A stretch of DNA of 64,000 nt from Pantoea ananatis LMG 2665 (GCF_000710035.2 NZ_JMJJ01000001.1:186001-250000); one strand, 5' to 3'. Numbered from the stretch's first letter, positions 44,833 to 56,797 are shown. Program-made: numbers and translations. Notes: a model not told the origin generated them from the sequence alone.

Positions 44833-45887
44833 GTGGTAAACGATTGATGGTAATGGCAGGTGGCACCGGTGGACACGTTTTCCCGGGGCTGGCTGTTGCC
44901 CATCATCTGAAAGCGCAGGGCTGGGAAGTTCGCTGGTTAGGCACTGCAGATCGTATGGAAGCCGATCTGGTACCGAAGCACGGTATCGACATCGACTTCA
45001 TTCGTATCAGCGGATTACGCGGCAAGGGCATCAAAGCCCTGCTGTTGGCACCGGTGCGTATTTTCAACGCCTGGCGTCAGGCTCGCAAGATTATTAAAGC
45101 CTGGAAGCCTGACGTTGTGCTGGGCATGGGTGGCTATGTTTCGGGGCCGGGTGGCCTGGCTGCATGGAGCTGCGGTGTTCCTGTGGTGCTGCATGAGCAA
45201 AACGGGATCGCCGGGCTGACAAACAAGTGGCTGGCAAAAATCGCCACCAAGGTTATGCAGGCGTTTCCCGGCGCCTTTCCTCACGCAGAGGTGGTAGGAA
45301 ACCCGGTACGTACAGACGTGCTGGCACTGCCCTCACCGGCTCAGCGTCTGGCCGGGCGCAGCGGCGCTATCCGTATTCTGGTGGTGGGTGGCAGCCAGGG
45401 CGCACGTATCCTTAACCAGACCGTGCCCCAGATTGCGGCTCTACTGGGTGAGCAGATTACCGTCTGGCATCAGACCGGAAAAGGCGCGTTGCAGGACGTT
45501 CAACATGCTTATCAGCAAGTGGGTCAGGACCATCACAAGGTGACCGAGTTTATTGATGATATGGCAGCGGCCTACGCCTGGGCAGACGTCGTGATTTGTC
45601 GCTCAGGTGCACTGACGGTGAGTGAGATCGCCGCGGCAGGATTACCGGCGATCTTCGTGCCGTTTCAGCATAAAGATCGTCAGCAGTACTGGAATGCCTT
45701 GCCGCTTGAGGGCGCAGGTGCAGCCAAAATTTTTGAGCAGCCGCAGTTTACAGCGGAGGCGGTAGCGGAAACGTTGCGTCACTGGGATCGACCAACATTA
45801 CTCGCGATGGCTGAAAAAGCCCACGAGGTGGCGGTACCCGATGCGACTGAACGGGTCGCGCAGGAAGTGGCTCGCGCCGCACATTAA
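44829..45887 (+). CDS. murG: MurG, lipid II-forming GlcNAc transferase
   Basis: MurG adds GlcNAc to lipid I on the cytoplasmic face of the membrane. The 352-residue GT-B enzyme (E. coli 355) has the N-terminal G-loop [14 protein letters not shown], the second G-loop [11 protein letters not shown] and the C-terminal donor-site region [21 protein letters not shown] 74-bp gap separates it from murC, the largest break inside this part of the cluster. Confidence 0.98.
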   Translation: MSGKRLMVMAGGTGGHVFPGLAVAHHLKAQGWEVRWLGTADRMEADLVPKHGIDIDFIRISGLRGKGIKALLLAPVRIFNAWRQARKIIKAWKPDVVLGMGGYVSGPGGLAAWSCGVPVVLHEQNGIAGLTNKWLAKIATKVMQAFPGAFPHAEVVGNPVRTDVLALPSPAQRLAGRSGAIRILVVGGSQGARILNQTVPQIAALLGEQITVWHQTGKGALQDVQHAYQQVGQDHHKVTEFIDDMAAAYAWADVVICRSGALTVSEIAAAGLPAIFVPFQHKDRQQYWNALPLEGAGAAKIFEQPQFTAEAVAETLRHWDRPTLLAMAEKAHEVAVPDATERVAQEVARAAH

Positions 45888-45961
45888 CGCATCAGGTCAG
45901 CCTGGCTGACCCGTGCTCATATTGAGCACAAACTGAATGAGTAGGTAGGTAATAAAGCGTA

Positions 45962-47437
45962 ATGAATACACAACAACTGGCGAAACTGCGTTCTATCGTG
46001 CCCGAGATGCGTCGCGTCCGGCACATTCACTTTGTCGGCATCGGTGGTGCTGGCATGGGCGGTATTGCCGAAGTGTTAGCGAATGAAGGTTACCATATCA
46101 GCGGTTCTGATCTGGCGCCAAATCCGGTGACACAGAATCTGATCAATCTGGGCGCGACCATTTACTTTAACCATCGCCCGGAAAACGTAACGGATGCCAG
46201 CGTTGTCGTGGTCTCCAGTGCGGTGGCGCAGGACAACCCTGAGCTGGTGGCTGCACGCGAACAGCGAATCCCGGTCATCCGCCGCGCAGAGATGCTGGCA
46301 GAGCTGATGCGTTTTCGCCACGGTATTGCGATTGCCGGCACGCACGGCAAAACCACCACGACGGCGATGGTCTCGAGCATTTACGCGGAAGGCGGTCTGG
46401 ACCCCACCTTTGTGAATGGGGGGCTGGTAAAAGCCGCAGGCACGCATGCACGTCTGGGCAGTAGCCGCTACCTGATCGCCGAAGCGGACGAGAGCGATGC
46501 GTCATTCCTGCACTTGCAGCCAATGGTCGCCGTTGTCACCAATATCGAAGCGGATCATATGGACACCTATCAGGGCGATTTTGAAAACCTGAAGCAGACG
46601 TTCATTAATTTCCTGCACAATTTGCCGTTTTACGGTCGTGCGGTGATGTGTGTTGATGATGCCGTGATCCGCGATCTGCTGCCGCGTGTCGGCCGCCAGA
46701 TTACTACTTATGGTTTCAGCGACGACGCCGACTTTCGCATCGAGGCGTTTGAACAACGCGGCGCGCAGGTTCATTTCAGCCTGATTCGTCAGGACAAGGC
46801 GCCGTTACAGATCACTCTGAATGCGCCGGGTCGACACAATGCATTAAACGCCGCCGCCGCCGTGGCGGTGGCCAGCGAAGAAGGGATTGAAGACAGCGCG
46901 ATTCTGGCTGCGCTGGAAAGCTTCCAGGGTACCGGTCGTCGTTTCGACCAGCTGGGTGAGTTTCCTACGGAGCCGGTTAATGGGCAGCCTGGCACTGCCA
47001 TGCTGGTGGACGATTATGGTCATCATCCCACGGAAGTTGACGCCACCATTAAAGCCGCGCGAGCGGGCTGGCCGGATAAAAAACTGGCGATGGTGTTTCA
47101 GCCGCACCGTTATACCCGCACGCGTGACCTGTTTGATGATTTTGCCAACGTGCTGTCTCAGGTTGACGTTTTGCTGATGCTGGATGTCTACGCCGCAGGC
47201 GAAACGCCCATCCCAGGCGCAGACAGCCGTGCACTGTGCCGCGCCATTCGTCATCGCGGCAAGGTCGATCCTATTCTGGTGCCGGAACATGATGCGCTCG
47301 TTGAAATGCTGGCGCCTTTGCTGTCAGGCAACGATCTGATTCTGGTTCAGGGGGCAGGAAACGTCGGTAAAGTGGCGCGGAAGCTGGCTGAATGCAAACT
47401 GCAGCCAGCACGCAAAGTGGAGGGCCGTCATGACTAA
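45962..47437 (+). CDS. murC: MurC, UDP-MurNAc:L-Ala ligase
   Basis: The 491-residue enzyme (E. coli 491) adds L-alanine to UDP-MurNAc, the first peptide-forming step. The UDP-binding loop is [17 protein letters not shown] and the ATP loop [25 protein letters not shown] is the family signature. It overlaps ddlB by 8 bp. Confidence 0.98.
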   Translation: MNTQQLAKLRSIVPEMRRVRHIHFVGIGGAGMGGIAEVLANEGYHISGSDLAPNPVTQNLINLGATIYFNHRPENVTDASVVVVSSAVAQDNPELVAAREQRIPVIRRAEMLAELMRFRHGIAIAGTHGKTTTTAMVSSIYAEGGLDPTFVNGGLVKAAGTHARLGSSRYLIAEADESDASFLHLQPMVAVVTNIEADHMDTYQGDFENLKQTFINFLHNLPFYGRAVMCVDDAVIRDLLPRVGRQITTYGFSDDADFRIEAFEQRGAQVHFSLIRQDKAPLQITLNAPGRHNALNAAAAVAVASEEGIEDSAILAALESFQGTGRRFDQLGEFPTEPVNGQPGTAMLVDDYGHHPTEVDATIKAARAGWPDKKLAMVFQPHRYTRTRDLFDDFANVLSQVDVLLMLDVYAAGETPIPGADSRALCRAIRHRGKVDPILVPEHDALVEMLAPLLSGNDLILVQGAGNVGKVARKLAECKLQPARKVEGRHD

Positions 47438-48347
47438 AGTTGCCGTTTTAATGGGCGGCACGTCAGCCGAGCGCGACGTGTCCCTGATGTCCGGCGGTGC
47501 CGTGCTGGCGGGCCTGCGTGAAGCCGGTATTGATGCACAGGGTATTGATACCCGCGACGTCTCAGTGCTGGAGTTAACCGCGCAAGGTTTTGAAAAAGTG
47601 TTTATCGCCCTGCATGGTCGCGGCGGCGAGGACGGCACGCTTCAGGCGGTGCTGGAATTCCTGCAGTTGCCTTACACCGGCAGCGGTGTGATGGCTTCCG
47701 CCGTCACCATGGACAAGTTGCGCACCAAACTGCTGTGGCAGGGCAGGGGACTGCCGGCGGGTAAATTTGTCTGGATTACGCGTGAACAGATGCAGAGCGG
47801 TCTGGATGCGGCGACCGAGGCGGCGATTAGCGCATTGGGATTACCCCTGTTCGTGAAACCGAGCAGCGAGGGATCCAGCGTCGGCATCAGCCGTGTAAAC
47901 CAGTTAAGCGATCTGTCAGCTGCGCTGGAAGAGGCGTTTCGCCACGACGACAATGTGCTGGTCGAAGCTTTTCTGAGCGGTGAGGAATATACCGTTGGCA
48001 TTCTGGGTGACCAGATTCTGCCCGCGATAAAAATAAAGACCGCCAGCGAGTTCTATGACTATGAAGCGAAATACATTTCTGACGATACTCAGTACTTCTG
48101 TCCAGCCGGGCTGAGTGCCGAGCGCGAGGCGGAATTACAACAGCTGGTGTGGTCAGCCTGGCGTGCACTCGGATGCAGCGGCTGGGGACGCGTTGATGTC
48201 ATGACTGACGATCAAGGACACTTCCAACTGCTGGAAGCGAACACCTCACCGGGCATGACCAGCCACAGCTTAGTGCCGATGGCGGCAAAGCAGGCCGGGC
48301 TGACATTTTCTCAACTGGTCGTACGTATTCTGGAGTTGGCCGACTGA
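47430..48347 (+). CDS. ddlB: D-alanine:D-alanine ligase B
   Basis: The 305-residue ATP-grasp enzyme (E. coli DdlB 306) makes the D-Ala-D-Ala dipeptide used by MurF. The N-terminal [17 protein letters not shown] is the substrate loop; the ATP-grasp region has [15 protein letters not shown] and the metal-binding [15 protein letters not shown]. It is the target of D-cycloserine in this family. It starts within the end of murC and lies 1 bp before ftsQ. Confidence 0.97.
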   Translation: MTKVAVLMGGTSAERDVSLMSGGAVLAGLREAGIDAQGIDTRDVSVLELTAQGFEKVFIALHGRGGEDGTLQAVLEFLQLPYTGSGVMASAVTMDKLRTKLLWQGRGLPAGKFVWITREQMQSGLDAATEAAISALGLPLFVKPSSEGSSVGISRVNQLSDLSAALEEAFRHDDNVLVEAFLSGEEYTVGILGDQILPAIKIKTASEFYDYEAKYISDDTQYFCPAGLSAEREAELQQLVWSAWRALGCSGWGRVDVMTDDQGHFQLLEANTSPGMTSHSLVPMAAKQAGLTFSQLVVRILELAD

Positions 48348-48348
48348 T

Positions 48349-49188
48349 ATGTCACAGGCGGCGATGAATGTACGTAATCGTGAAGCGCAGGAGCGGGCAC
48401 GCACCGGTCGCAGTAACGGTGCCCGGCTCTTCGGCATCGTGTTTCTGCTGATGGTGATGGGCGTAATGATTGCGGGTGGCCTGGTCGTTCTGAAGTGGAT
48501 GAACGATGCCTCCCGTTTACCCCTGTCGAAGCTGGTGGTCACAGGGCAACTGCACTACACAACCCATGACGATATTCGTCAGGCGATTTTGTCACTGGGT
48601 TCACCGGGCACGTTTATGTCGCAGGACGTGAACGTGATCCAGCAGCAGATAGAACGGTTGCCATGGATTAAACAGGTTAGTGTGCGTAAGCAGTGGCCAG
48701 ACGAACTGAAAATTCATTTGGTGGAGTTTACACCGGTAGCGCGCTGGAATGACTCACACATGGTGGACAGCGACGGTGTGTCATTCAGCGTCCCGGCTAA
48801 CCACATGGGTAAAGAAACGCTGCCGATGTTATACGGTCCAGAAGGCAGTGAAAAAGAGGTGCTGGCGGGTTATCACAGTATGGATGACGTGCTGAAGGCC
48901 AGGAAGTTTACCCTGAAGGTGGCGTCGATGACGGCGCGACGTTCATGGCAGTTAGTGACCAGCGATGATGTCCGCATTGAGCTGGGGCGGACCGATACCA
49001 TGAAGCGTCTGAATCGTTTTATTGAGCTCTATCCGGTGCTGCTGCAGCAAGGTCAGAATGAACACAAGCGCATCAACTCGGTTGATTTACGCTATGACTC
49101 TGGCGCTTCTGTTGGCTGGACACCGATAGTGATGGATCCACAGGACAGTAATCAGCAACAAAACCAGGCACAGGCTAAACAACAATGA
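48349..49188 (+). CDS. ftsQ: FtsQ, division protein
   Basis: The 279-residue bitopic membrane protein (E. coli 276) is part of the FtsQLB complex. A cytoplasmic tail rich in Arg is followed by one transmembrane helix (about residues 26-48), the POTRA domain ([18 protein letters not shown]) and the FtsQ beta domain. The C-terminus is Gln/Asn-rich. Its stop overlaps the ftsA start by 4 bp. Confidence 0.96.
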   Translation: MSQAAMNVRNREAQERARTGRSNGARLFGIVFLLMVMGVMIAGGLVVLKWMNDASRLPLSKLVVTGQLHYTTHDDIRQAILSLGSPGTFMSQDVNVIQQQIERLPWIKQVSVRKQWPDELKIHLVEFTPVARWNDSHMVDSDGVSFSVPANHMGKETLPMLYGPEGSEKEVLAGYHSMDDVLKARKFTLKVASMTARRSWQLVTSDDVRIELGRTDTMKRLNRFIELYPVLLQQGQNEHKRINSVDLRYDSGASVGWTPIVMDPQDSNQQQNQAQAKQQ

Positions 49189-50441
49189 TCAAGGCAACGG
49201 ACAGAAAACTGGTAGTTGGACTCGAAATCGGCACTGCGAAGGTCGCCGCCCTGGTTGGGGAAATTCTGCCCGATGGTATGGTCAATATTATTGGGGTCGG
49301 CAGTTGTCCGTCCCGCGGTATGGATAAAGGCGGCGTAAACGATCTTGAGTCGGTGGTGAAATGCGTTCAGCGCGCCATCGATCAGGCTGAGTTGATGGCG
49401 GATTGCCAGATCTCCTCTGTTTACCTTGCATTATCGGGCAAACATATCAGCTGTCAGAACGAAATCGGGATGGTTCCGATTTCCGAAGAGGAAGTGACTC
49501 AGGATGATGTCGAGAACGTGGTGCATACTGCGAAGTCAGTGCGCGTTCGTGATGAGCATCGTATCCTGCACGTTATTCCGCAGGAATATGCTATCGACTA
49601 CCAGGAAGGCATCAAAAATCCGGTCGGCCTGTCTGGTGTGCGCATGCAGGCAAAGGTGCATTTGATCACCTGTCACAACGACATGGCAAAAAATATTGTT
49701 AAAGCCGTTGAACGTTGTGGCCTCAAAGTTGACCAACTGATTTTTGCCGGTCTGGCGTCCAGCTTTGCGGTCCTGACCGAAGACGAACGTGAGCTGGGTG
49801 TTTGTGTCGTGGATATTGGTGGCGGCACAATGGATATCGCCGTCTATACTGGCGGTGCATTGCGTCATACTAAGGTGATCCCCTATGCGGGGAATGTGGT
49901 AACCAGCGATATCGCCTACGCATTTGGTACGCCGCCCACCGATGCGGAAGCCATTAAAGTGCGTCACGGCTGTGCGCTAGGATCGATTGTAGGTAAAGAT
50001 GAAAACGTTGAAGTGCCGAGCGTAGGCGGACGTCCGCCACGAAGCCTGCAACGTCAGACGCTGGCAGAGGTGATTGAGCCACGTTATACCGAGCTTTTAA
50101 ATCTGGTCAATGACGAGATTTTGCAGTTACAGGAACAGCTTCGCCAGCAGGGCGTAAAGCACCATCTGGCAGCCGGGATTGTGTTAACCGGCGGCGCGGC
50201 GCAGATTGAAGGTCTGGCAGCCTGCGCACAGCGCGTATTCCATACGCAGGTGCGCATTGGACAGCCGCTGAACATTACTGGCCTGACGGACTACGCCCAG
50301 GAGTCTTACTATTCCACGGCGGTCGGGCTGTTGCACTACGGTAAAGAGTCACATATGAACGGTGACGCAGAGGCTGAAAAGCGCGTTTCCGTGGGTAACT
50401 GGTTTAAACGTATTAATAGTTGGTTAAAAAAAGAGTTTTAA
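49185..50441 (+). CDS. ftsA: FtsA, actin-like divisome anchor
   Basis: FtsA tethers FtsZ to the membrane and recruits later division proteins. The 418-residue protein (E. coli 420) has the actin-fold phosphate loops [16 protein letters not shown] and [14 protein letters not shown], the 1C domain, and a C-terminal amphipathic helix ([13 protein letters not shown]) for membrane binding. In E. coli ftsZ promoters lie inside this gene. Confidence 0.98.
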   Translation: MIKATDRKLVVGLEIGTAKVAALVGEILPDGMVNIIGVGSCPSRGMDKGGVNDLESVVKCVQRAIDQAELMADCQISSVYLALSGKHISCQNEIGMVPISEEEVTQDDVENVVHTAKSVRVRDEHRILHVIPQEYAIDYQEGIKNPVGLSGVRMQAKVHLITCHNDMAKNIVKAVERCGLKVDQLIFAGLASSFAVLTEDERELGVCVVDIGGGTMDIAVYTGGALRHTKVIPYAGNVVTSDIAYAFGTPPTDAEAIKVRHGCALGSIVGKDENVEVPSVGGRPPRSLQRQTLAEVIEPRYTELLNLVNDEILQLQEQLRQQGVKHHLAAGIVLTGGAAQIEGLAACAQRVFHTQVRIGQPLNITGLTDYAQESYYSTAVGLLHYGKESHMNGDAEAEKRVSVGNWFKRINSWLKKEF

Positions 50442-50512
50442 TTTTTGTAAAAGGGGATCATGCTGTTTTCTTTAGTGATCTCCAGGCGACAGGCACATAA
50501 CGGAGAGAAATC

Positions 50513-51667
50513 ATGTTTGAACCTATGGAATTAACCAATGACGCGGTGATTAAAGTCATCGGCGTCGGCGGTGGCGGTGGCAACGCCGTAGAGCACATGG
50601 TACGCGAGCGTATCGAAGGTGTGGAATTCTTCGCTGTGAATACCGACGCGCAGGCGTTGCGTAAAACAGCAGTCGGCCAGACCATCCAGATTGGTAATAA
50701 CATTACCAAAGGACTGGGAGCGGGTGCGAACCCGGAAGTCGGCCGTAACTCTGCAGAGGAAGATCGCGAAGCACTGCGTTCTGCGCTGGAAGGGGCAGAC
50801 ATGGTGTTCATCGCAGCAGGTATGGGTGGCGGTACCGGTACCGGCGCTGCGCCTGTTGTGGCTGAAGTGGCCAAAGATCTAGGTATTTTGACCGTTGCGG
50901 TCGTGACCAAGCCCTTCAATTTTGAAGGCAAAAAGCGCATGGCCTTTGCTGAGCAGGGGATCGCTGAGCTGTCCAAGCACGTGGATTCACTGATCACTAT
51001 CCCAAACGACAAGCTGTTAAAAGTTCTCGGACGTGGTATTTCCCTGCTCGACGCGTTTGGTGCGGCTAACGACGTGCTGAAAGGCGCCGTACAGGGGATC
51101 GCCGAGCTGATTACCCGTCCTGGCTTGATGAACGTGGACTTTGCTGACGTACGTACCGTGATGTCAGAAATGGGTTACGCGATGATGGGTTCAGGCGTGG
51201 CTTGTGGTGAAGACCGTGCAGAAGAAGCCGCTGAGATGGCGATCTCCAGTCCACTGCTGGAAGATATCGACCTCTCTGGTGCGCGCGGCGTGCTGGTCAA
51301 CATTACTGCGGGCTTCGACCTGCGTCTGGATGAGTTCGAAACCGTGGGTAACACTATCCGCGCCTTCGCTTCAGACAACGCGACCGTTGTAATTGGTACC
51401 TCTCTGGATCCAGAGATGAATGACGAACTGCGCGTCACCGTGGTGGCAACCGGTATCGGCATGGATAAGCGTCCAGAGATCACGCTGGTAACGAACAAAC
51501 CTGCCAGCCAGCCTGTCATGGATCATCGTTACCAGCAGCATGGTATGTCCCCGCTGCCGCAGGAGCAAAAACCTGCTGCGAAAGTGGTAAACGATCAGAG
51601 TGCACAGTCAAACAAAGAGCCCGATTACCTTGATATTCCGGCGTTTTTGCGCAAGCAGGCCGACTAG
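50513..51667 (+). CDS. ftsZ: FtsZ, tubulin-like division GTPase
   Basis: The 384-residue protein (E. coli 383) forms the Z ring. The tubulin signature is [12 protein letters not shown]; the T7 loop [11 protein letters not shown] provides the catalytic aspartate. A linker of about 55 residues leads to the conserved C-terminal peptide [14 protein letters not shown] that binds FtsA and ZipA. It lies 71 bp after ftsA with AACGGAGAG as ribosome-binding site. Confidence 0.99.
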   Translation: MFEPMELTNDAVIKVIGVGGGGGNAVEHMVRERIEGVEFFAVNTDAQALRKTAVGQTIQIGNNITKGLGAGANPEVGRNSAEEDREALRSALEGADMVFIAAGMGGGTGTGAAPVVAEVAKDLGILTVAVVTKPFNFEGKKRMAFAEQGIAELSKHVDSLITIPNDKLLKVLGRGISLLDAFGAANDVLKGAVQGIAELITRPGLMNVDFADVRTVMSEMGYAMMGSGVACGEDRAEEAAEMAISSPLLEDIDLSGARGVLVNITAGFDLRLDEFETVGNTIRAFASDNATVVIGTSLDPEMNDELRVTVVATGIGMDKRPEITLVTNKPASQPVMDHRYQQHGMSPLPQEQKPAAKVVNDQSAQSNKEPDYLDIPAFLRKQAD

Positions 51668-51768
51668 GAATAACCTTATAATTGGGATTTCCCGCTCTTT
51701 GTGCTAAAGTGTTCGCCCGCTGGTAACGTATACTGGCGGTCGGAAAGCGATATTGCGAGATAATAACG

Positions 51769-52686
51769 ATGATCAAACAAAGGACATTAAAACGTATTGT
51801 TCAGGCGACAGGTGTCGGTTTACATACCGGCAAGAAAGTCAGCCTGACCCTGCGCCCTGCGCCGGCTAATACCGGGGTCATCTATCGTCGCACTGACTTG
51901 AATCCACCGGTTGATTTTCCGGCTGATGCAAAATACGTGCGCGACACCATGCTGAGCACCTGCCTGGTGAACGATGAAGGCGTGCGTATTTCGACAGTTG
52001 AACACTTAAATGCCGCACTGGCAGGTCTGGGCATTGACAACATTATTGTCGAAGTTGATGCGCCAGAAATCCCAATTATGGACGGCAGTGCAGCGCCTTT
52101 CATCTATCTGCTGATGGATGCAGGCATCGAGCAGTTGAACAGCGCAAAGAAATTTGTGCGTGTTAAGCAGACCGTGCGTGTTGAAGACGGTGACAAATGG
52201 GCTGAGATCAAACCTTACAACGGTTTCTCGCTTGATTTCACCATTGATTTCAATCACCCGGCTATCGATTCCAGCTCTCAGCGTTACCAGATGAAATTCT
52301 CTGCCGAAGCGTTTGTTCGTCAGATCAGCCGTGCACGTACTTTTGGCTTCATGCGTGAAATCGAATATCTGCAGTCTAAAGGCCTGTGCCTGGGCGGTAG
52401 TTTAGATTGTGCGATTGGCCTTGATGATTTCCGCGTGCTTAATGAAGAAGGCCTGCGTTTTGAAGACGAGTTTGTGCGTCACAAAATGTTAGATGCCATC
52501 GGCGATCTGTTTATGTGTGGCCATAACGTTATTGGCGCGTTTACCGCGTACAAATCGGGTCATGCTCTGAACAACAAACTGCTGCAGGCCGTTTTGGCGA
52601 AGCAGGAAGCCTGGGAATGGGCGACCTTCGAAGACGAAGCTGAATTGCCACTGGCGTTTAAAGCACCTAATCTGGTTCTGGCCTGA
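51769..52686 (+). CDS. lpxC: LpxC, UDP-3-O-acyl-GlcNAc deacetylase
   Basis: LpxC catalyses the committed zinc-dependent step of lipid A synthesis. The 305-residue protein is the same length as E. coli LpxC. Zinc ligands are visible: His79 in [10 protein letters not shown] and the His and Asp of HKMLDAIGD; the catalytic His is in the C-terminal [11 protein letters not shown]. The C-terminal tail [11 protein letters not shown] resembles the FtsH-recognised degron of E. coli LpxC, so similar proteolytic control is likely. Confidence 0.98.
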   Translation: MIKQRTLKRIVQATGVGLHTGKKVSLTLRPAPANTGVIYRRTDLNPPVDFPADAKYVRDTMLSTCLVNDEGVRISTVEHLNAALAGLGIDNIIVEVDAPEIPIMDGSAAPFIYLLMDAGIEQLNSAKKFVRVKQTVRVEDGDKWAEIKPYNGFSLDFTIDFNHPAIDSSSQRYQMKFSAEAFVRQISRARTFGFMREIEYLQSKGLCLGGSLDCAIGLDDFRVLNEEGLRFEDEFVRHKMLDAIGDLFMCGHNVIGAFTAYKSGHALNNKLLQAVLAKQEAWEWATFEDEAELPLAFKAPNLVLA

Positions 52687-52702
52687 TATCGGCTCAGAAC
52701 GT

Positions 52703-52758
52703 AAAAACGGCTGGTTGCGCTGACACTCTCTCCGGTCAGTTGCACCAGCCGTTTTTTA
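52703..52758 (+). terminator. Long terminator hairpin after lpxC
   Basis: AAAACGGCTGGT pairs with ACCAGCCGTTTT around an interrupted inner CTGAC/GTCAG stem, followed by a T-rich tail, 16 bp after the lpxC stop. It separates lpxC from secM-secA; the gap to secM is 290 bp. Confidence 0.8.
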
Positions 52759-52976
52759 TTGCCTCGCCATTCATTTCCGCTTGCTGCGACAGCATTCTCC
52801 GCTCAGAACGACCAATTGCTGAATTGCTGCACAATCGCGCGCGATTTCTCCCACTGTCGCACTAAACTCAGGTGTCGCCGCGCCACATTAGTGTTACTAT
52901 CTCTGGCGCTTTTACAGGCTGCATGCTGCTGAAAACAGCAGTGAATAATTAAAATGTTATGCGCAATGGAACAATT

Positions 52977-53483
52977 GTGATCGGAATTTTTCTACGCTGG
53001 CGACAAATAGGTAGACGCTATTTATGGCCTCATTTCCTCCTGGGAATGGTGGCGGCCAGTCTTGGCTTGCCGGCGTGTGCGCAAACCACTGAGCTCAATA
53101 CGGCATCCGAAGCCTCAGCCAGTAGCCTGTTCATTGGCAATGCGGTCCGTTTTGATCATTTGATCCGTCTTCAGGAAGCCTCGCGACGCCCCAGTTTTAC
53201 GGTTGACTACTGGCACCAGCATGCCATTCGCACGGTTATCCGCCATCTCTCTTTCACGTTAACGCCACAGGCGCAGGCGGAAGAGCAGGTGCATCCGCTG
53301 GCCGCACAAAAGCTGGCGTTGATTGATTCCCTTCATGCGTTATTAACGTCTCAGGCGGCACAGTCCGGCATCCCTGTTGGTTTGTCCCCGCAACCTCTTC
53401 CTGCTGCTCCGGTATCCTCACAGGCTGACGGACACGGCAAAGTGCACGGTATCCGTGCCGGACCCGCGCCATTGTTCTGCTAA
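52977..53483 (+). CDS. secM: SecM, secretion monitor with arrest peptide
   Basis: SecM stalls its own ribosome when secretion is impaired and so exposes the secA start site. I choose the GTG at 52977 because (M)IGIFLRWRQIGRRYLWPHFLL aligns with E. coli SecM, which also starts with GTG; an ATG 18 bp upstream is also possible. The product is 168 residues (E. coli 170), with a long signal-like segment (about 18-37) and the conserved middle SVDYWHQHAIRTVIRHLSF-like region. The arrest core GIRAGP is at residues 158-163, but the upstream Phe, Trp and Ile of the E. coli motif are replaced by Ser147, Gly152 and His153. It lies 71 bp before secA. Confidence 0.9.
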   Translation: MIGIFLRWRQIGRRYLWPHFLLGMVAASLGLPACAQTTELNTASEASASSLFIGNAVRFDHLIRLQEASRRPSFTVDYWHQHAIRTVIRHLSFTLTPQAQAEEQVHPLAAQKLALIDSLHALLTSQAAQSGIPVGLSPQPLPAAPVSSQADGHGKVHGIRAGPAPLFC

Positions 53484-53545
53484 TCTTTGTGCTTTAAATC
53501 CCATTTTAGATTTCGCAGTCCGGGTGACCCGGCTGAATTGAGAAT
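53457..53545 (+). promoter_or_regulatory. Predicted secM-secA coupling helix over the secA leader
   Basis: The codons of the arrest motif (GCCGGACCCG, 53457-53466) can pair with CGGGT-GAC-CCGGC (53521-53533) in ten base pairs with a 3-nt bulge. That sequence is immediately upstream of the likely secA ribosome-binding site (TTGAGAA near 53538-53544). A ribosome stalled on the motif would keep the helix open. E. coli uses an equivalent helix. A local alternative is the self-palindrome CCGGGTGACCCGG. Confidence 0.5.
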
Positions 53546-53554
53546 ATATTTATT

Positions 53555-56260
53555 ATGTTAATCAAAATGTTGACCAAAGTTTTTGGTAGCAGCAACGATC
53601 GTACTTTGCGCCGTATGCGCAAAAACGTTGATATCATCAACAAGATGGAGCCGGAATTCGAAGCGCTCTCTGATGAAGAACTGAAAGCCAAAACTGAGCT
53701 GTTCCGTGAGCGCCTGAAAAAAGGGGAATCACTCGAAAGCCTGATTCCTGAAGCTTTTGCGACGGTACGTGAAGCCAGTAAGCGTGTGTTTGGCATGCGC
53801 CACTTCGACGTGCAGCTGATTGGCGGGATGGTGCTGAATAACCGCTGTATTGCAGAGATGCGCACCGGTGAAGGTAAAACCCTGACGGCAACCCTGCCAG
53901 CCTATTTGAACGCGTTAACCGGAAAAGGCGTACACGTCGTTACCGTCAACGATTATCTGGCCCAGCGTGATGCGGAAAATAACCGCCCCCTGTTTGAGTT
54001 CCTTGGCCTGAGCGTCGGGATCAACATGTCAGGCCTGCCTTCCGTCGCCAAACGTGAAGCTTATGCCGCAGACATTACTTACGGTACCAACAACGAATAC
54101 GGTTTCGACTACCTGCGTGACAACATGGCGTTCAGCCCTGACGAGCGCGTACAGCGTAAGCTGCACTATGCACTGGTGGATGAGGTTGACTCCATCCTGA
54201 TTGATGAAGCCCGTACGCCATTAATCATCTCGGGTCCGGCAGAAGACAGTTCAGACCTGTACACCAAAGTGAATAAAATCATTCCTCATCTGATTCGTCA
54301 GGAAAAAGAAGACTCAGACAATTTCCAGGGCGAAGGTGACTACTGGGTTGATGAGAAAGCGCGCCAGGCACATATGAGCGAGCGCGGCCTGGTCAAAGTT
54401 GAAGAACTGCTGGTGAGCCAGGGCATCATGGTAGAAGGTGAGTCGCTTTATTCACCGACCAATATCATGCTGATGCACCACGTTACCGCTGCGCTTCGCG
54501 CCCATGCGCTGTTCACGCGTGACGTTGATTACATCGTCAAAGAGGGTGAAGTTGTCATTGTTGATGAGCACACGGGTCGTACGATGCAGGGCCGTCGTTG
54601 GTCAGATGGTCTGCATCAGGCCGTTGAAGCCAAAGAAGGCGTTGAAATTCAAAACGAAAACCAGACGCTGGCGTCAATCACCTTCCAGAATTACTTCCGC
54701 CTCTACGACAAGCTGGCAGGGATGACCGGTACGGCTGATACAGAAGCGTTTGAGTTCAGTTCCATCTACAAACTCGACACGATTGTTGTCCCGACCAACC
54801 GTCCGATGGTGCGTAAAGATCTTGCCGATCTGGTTTATATGACCGAGAAAGAGAAGATTGACGCCATCATCGAAGATATTCGTGAGCGTACGGCTAACGG
54901 GCAGCCGGTTCTGGTGGGTACGATCTCCATCGAAAAATCAGAAGTGGTATCGAACGAGCTGACACGTGCAGGCATTAAACACAACGTACTGAATGCTAAG
55001 TTTCACGCCCGCGAAGCGGATATCGTGGCGCAGGCTGGTCAACCAGGCGCGGTTACCATCGCGACAAACATGGCGGGCCGTGGTACCGATATCATGCTGG
55101 GCGGTAGCTGGCATGCGGACGTTGCCGAGCTTGAAAACCCAACCGATGCGCAAATCAACGAGATTAAAGCCGCCTGGCAGATTCGTCATGATGCGGTGCT
55201 GGCCTCTGGCGGTCTGCATATCGTGGGTACTGAGCGCCATGAATCTCGCCGTATCGATAACCAGCTGCGCGGTCGTGCAGGCCGTCAGGGTGACGCCGGT
55301 TCTTCACGCTTCTACCTGTCAATGGAAGATGCGCTGATGCGTATCTTTGCTTCGGATCGTGTTTCAAACATGATGCGCAAGCTGGGCATGAAACCGGGCG
55401 AGGCCATTGAGCATCCGTGGGTGACCAAAGCCATTGCCAACGCACAGCGTAAAGTGGAAAGCCGTAACTTCGATATTCGTAAGCAGCTGCTGGAATATGA
55501 CGACGTGGCCAACGATCAGCGTCGTGCTATCTACAGCCAGCGTAATGAACTGCTGGATGTGTCCGATGTATCAGACACTATCAACAGCATTCGCGAAGAC
55601 GTCTATAAATCCATTATCGACAGCTACATTCCACCTCAGTCGCTGGAAGAAATGTGGGATGTACCGGGCCTTGAAGAGCGCCTGCGTAACGACTTCGATC
55701 TGGATCTGCCGATTAGCGAATGGCTGGACAAAGAACCGGATCTGCATGAAGAGACACTGCGTGAACGTATCATGACGCACGCGGCCGAAAGTTATGCGGC
55801 AAAAGAAGAGATTGTCGGCGCAGAAATGATGCGCAACTTTGAAAAAGGCGTCATGCTGCAAACGCTGGATTCGCTGTGGAAAGAGCACCTGGCCGCAATG
55901 GATTATCTGCGTCAGGGCATCCACCTGCGTGGCTATGCGCAAAAAGATCCTAAGCAGGAATATAAGCGTGAATCTTTTGCTATGTTTGCCGCGATGCTGG
56001 AAACGCTGAAGTACGAAGTGATCAGCACGCTGAGCAAAGTCCAGGTGCGCATGCCGGAAGAGGTTGAAGCGATGGAGCAACAGCGTCGTGAAGAGGCCGA
56101 GCGTCTGGCGCAACAGCAGCATCTGAGCCACGCCAGCGAAGAAATTCTGGCGGCGGAATCTCTTGCGCAGCAGGGTGGTGAGCGCAAAGTGGGGCGTAAC
56201 GATCCTTGTCCGTGCGGTTCAGGTAAAAAATACAAACAGTGTCACGGTCGTCTGGCCTGA
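53555..56260 (+). CDS. secA: SecA, preprotein translocase ATPase
   Basis: The 901-residue protein is identical in length to E. coli SecA and drives preproteins through SecYEG. Walker A is [16 protein letters not shown]; the DEAD-like Walker B is [14 protein letters not shown]. The preprotein cross-linking domain, helicase lobe 2 ([27 protein letters not shown]) and the helical scaffold follow. The C-terminus carries the zinc-binding, SecB-interacting motif [17 protein letters not shown]. It is translated in response to SecM. Confidence 0.99.
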   Translation: MLIKMLTKVFGSSNDRTLRRMRKNVDIINKMEPEFEALSDEELKAKTELFRERLKKGESLESLIPEAFATVREASKRVFGMRHFDVQLIGGMVLNNRCIAEMRTGEGKTLTATLPAYLNALTGKGVHVVTVNDYLAQRDAENNRPLFEFLGLSVGINMSGLPSVAKREAYAADITYGTNNEYGFDYLRDNMAFSPDERVQRKLHYALVDEVDSILIDEARTPLIISGPAEDSSDLYTKVNKIIPHLIRQEKEDSDNFQGEGDYWVDEKARQAHMSERGLVKVEELLVSQGIMVEGESLYSPTNIMLMHHVTAALRAHALFTRDVDYIVKEGEVVIVDEHTGRTMQGRRWSDGLHQAVEAKEGVEIQNENQTLASITFQNYFRLYDKLAGMTGTADTEAFEFSSIYKLDTIVVPTNRPMVRKDLADLVYMTEKEKIDAIIEDIRERTANGQPVLVGTISIEKSEVVSNELTRAGIKHNVLNAKFHAREADIVAQAGQPGAVTIATNMAGRGTDIMLGGSWHADVAELENPTDAQINEIKAAWQIRHDAVLASGGLHIVGTERHESRRIDNQLRGRAGRQGDAGSSRFYLSMEDALMRIFASDRVSNMMRKLGMKPGEAIEHPWVTKAIANAQRKVESRNFDIRKQLLEYDDVANDQRRAIYSQRNELLDVSDVSDTINSIREDVYKSIIDSYIPPQSLEEMWDVPGLEERLRNDFDLDLPISEWLDKEPDLHEETLRERIMTHAAESYAAKEEIVGAEMMRNFEKGVMLQTLDSLWKEHLAAMDYLRQGIHLRGYAQKDPKQEYKRESFAMFAAMLETLKYEVISTLSKVQVRMPEEVEAMEQQRREEAERLAQQQHLSHASEEILAAESLAQQGGERKVGRNDPCPCGSGKKYKQCHGRLA

Positions 56261-56275
56261 TAAGCGGTTAACGAA

Positions 56276-56301
56276 AAGGAGCCACTGGCTCCTTTTTTTT
56301 T
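56276..56301 (+). terminator. Intrinsic terminator after secA
   Basis: AAAGGAGCC, loop ACT, GGCTCCTTT followed by a long T run, 16 bp past the secA stop. mutT begins about 100 bp further on. Confidence 0.9.
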
Positions 56302-56397
56302 ACTTTTCCGCTGACCATTCGGCCCCCTGAGCGGTTAACAACCTGCTTAACATGTTTTAGAATCAGCCCTCATTCACCCACTCTTCGGGATATTTTC

Positions 56398-56793
56398 ATG
56401 AAGCACCTGCAGGTTGCAGTCGGCATCATTCGTAATGCCAGTAAACAAATTTTCCTTGCCCAGCGTGCGGCCTCTTCCTATATGGCCAATAAATGGGAAT
56501 TTCCCGGCGGCAAAATTGAAGCCGGTGAGAGCGCAGAGGAAGGGCTGGTGCGCGAACTGGCCGAAGAAACCGGGATTGAAGTGACGCAGGCGCGGGCAAT
56601 TGGCACGAAAGATCACACTTACGATGACCTGCGCGTGACGCTGCACTTTTTTCTGGTGGAAGGCTGGAAAGGAGAACCCTGGGGCAAAGAAGGGCAACCA
56701 CAGCGTTGGGTCGATCAACAGGCGCTGATCGCCGATGAGTTTCCTGCGGCGAATCATGAGCTGATCGCACGTCTGGTGGCGGGCGAACTTTAA
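56398..56793 (+). CDS. mutT: MutT, 8-oxo-dGTP diphosphatase
   Basis: The 131-residue Nudix hydrolase (E. coli MutT 129) removes 8-oxo-dGTP from the nucleotide pool and prevents A:T to C:G mutations. The Nudix box is complete: GGKIEAGESAEEGLVRELAEE. The N-terminal QVAVGIIRNAS and the C-terminal EPWGKEGQP stretch match MutT. It is downstream of secA as in E. coli. Confidence 0.96.
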   Translation: MKHLQVAVGIIRNASKQIFLAQRAASSYMANKWEFPGGKIEAGESAEEGLVRELAEETGIEVTQARAIGTKDHTYDDLRVTLHFFLVEGWKGEPWGKEGQPQRWVDQQALIADEFPAANHELIARLVAGEL

Positions 56794-56797
56794 CAGA

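Noticed and set aside
50458-51012. 184-codon frame antisense to ftsZ
   Set aside because: Ser/Pro/Ala-rich product typical of reading the complement of a highly expressed gene; no start signal or homology.
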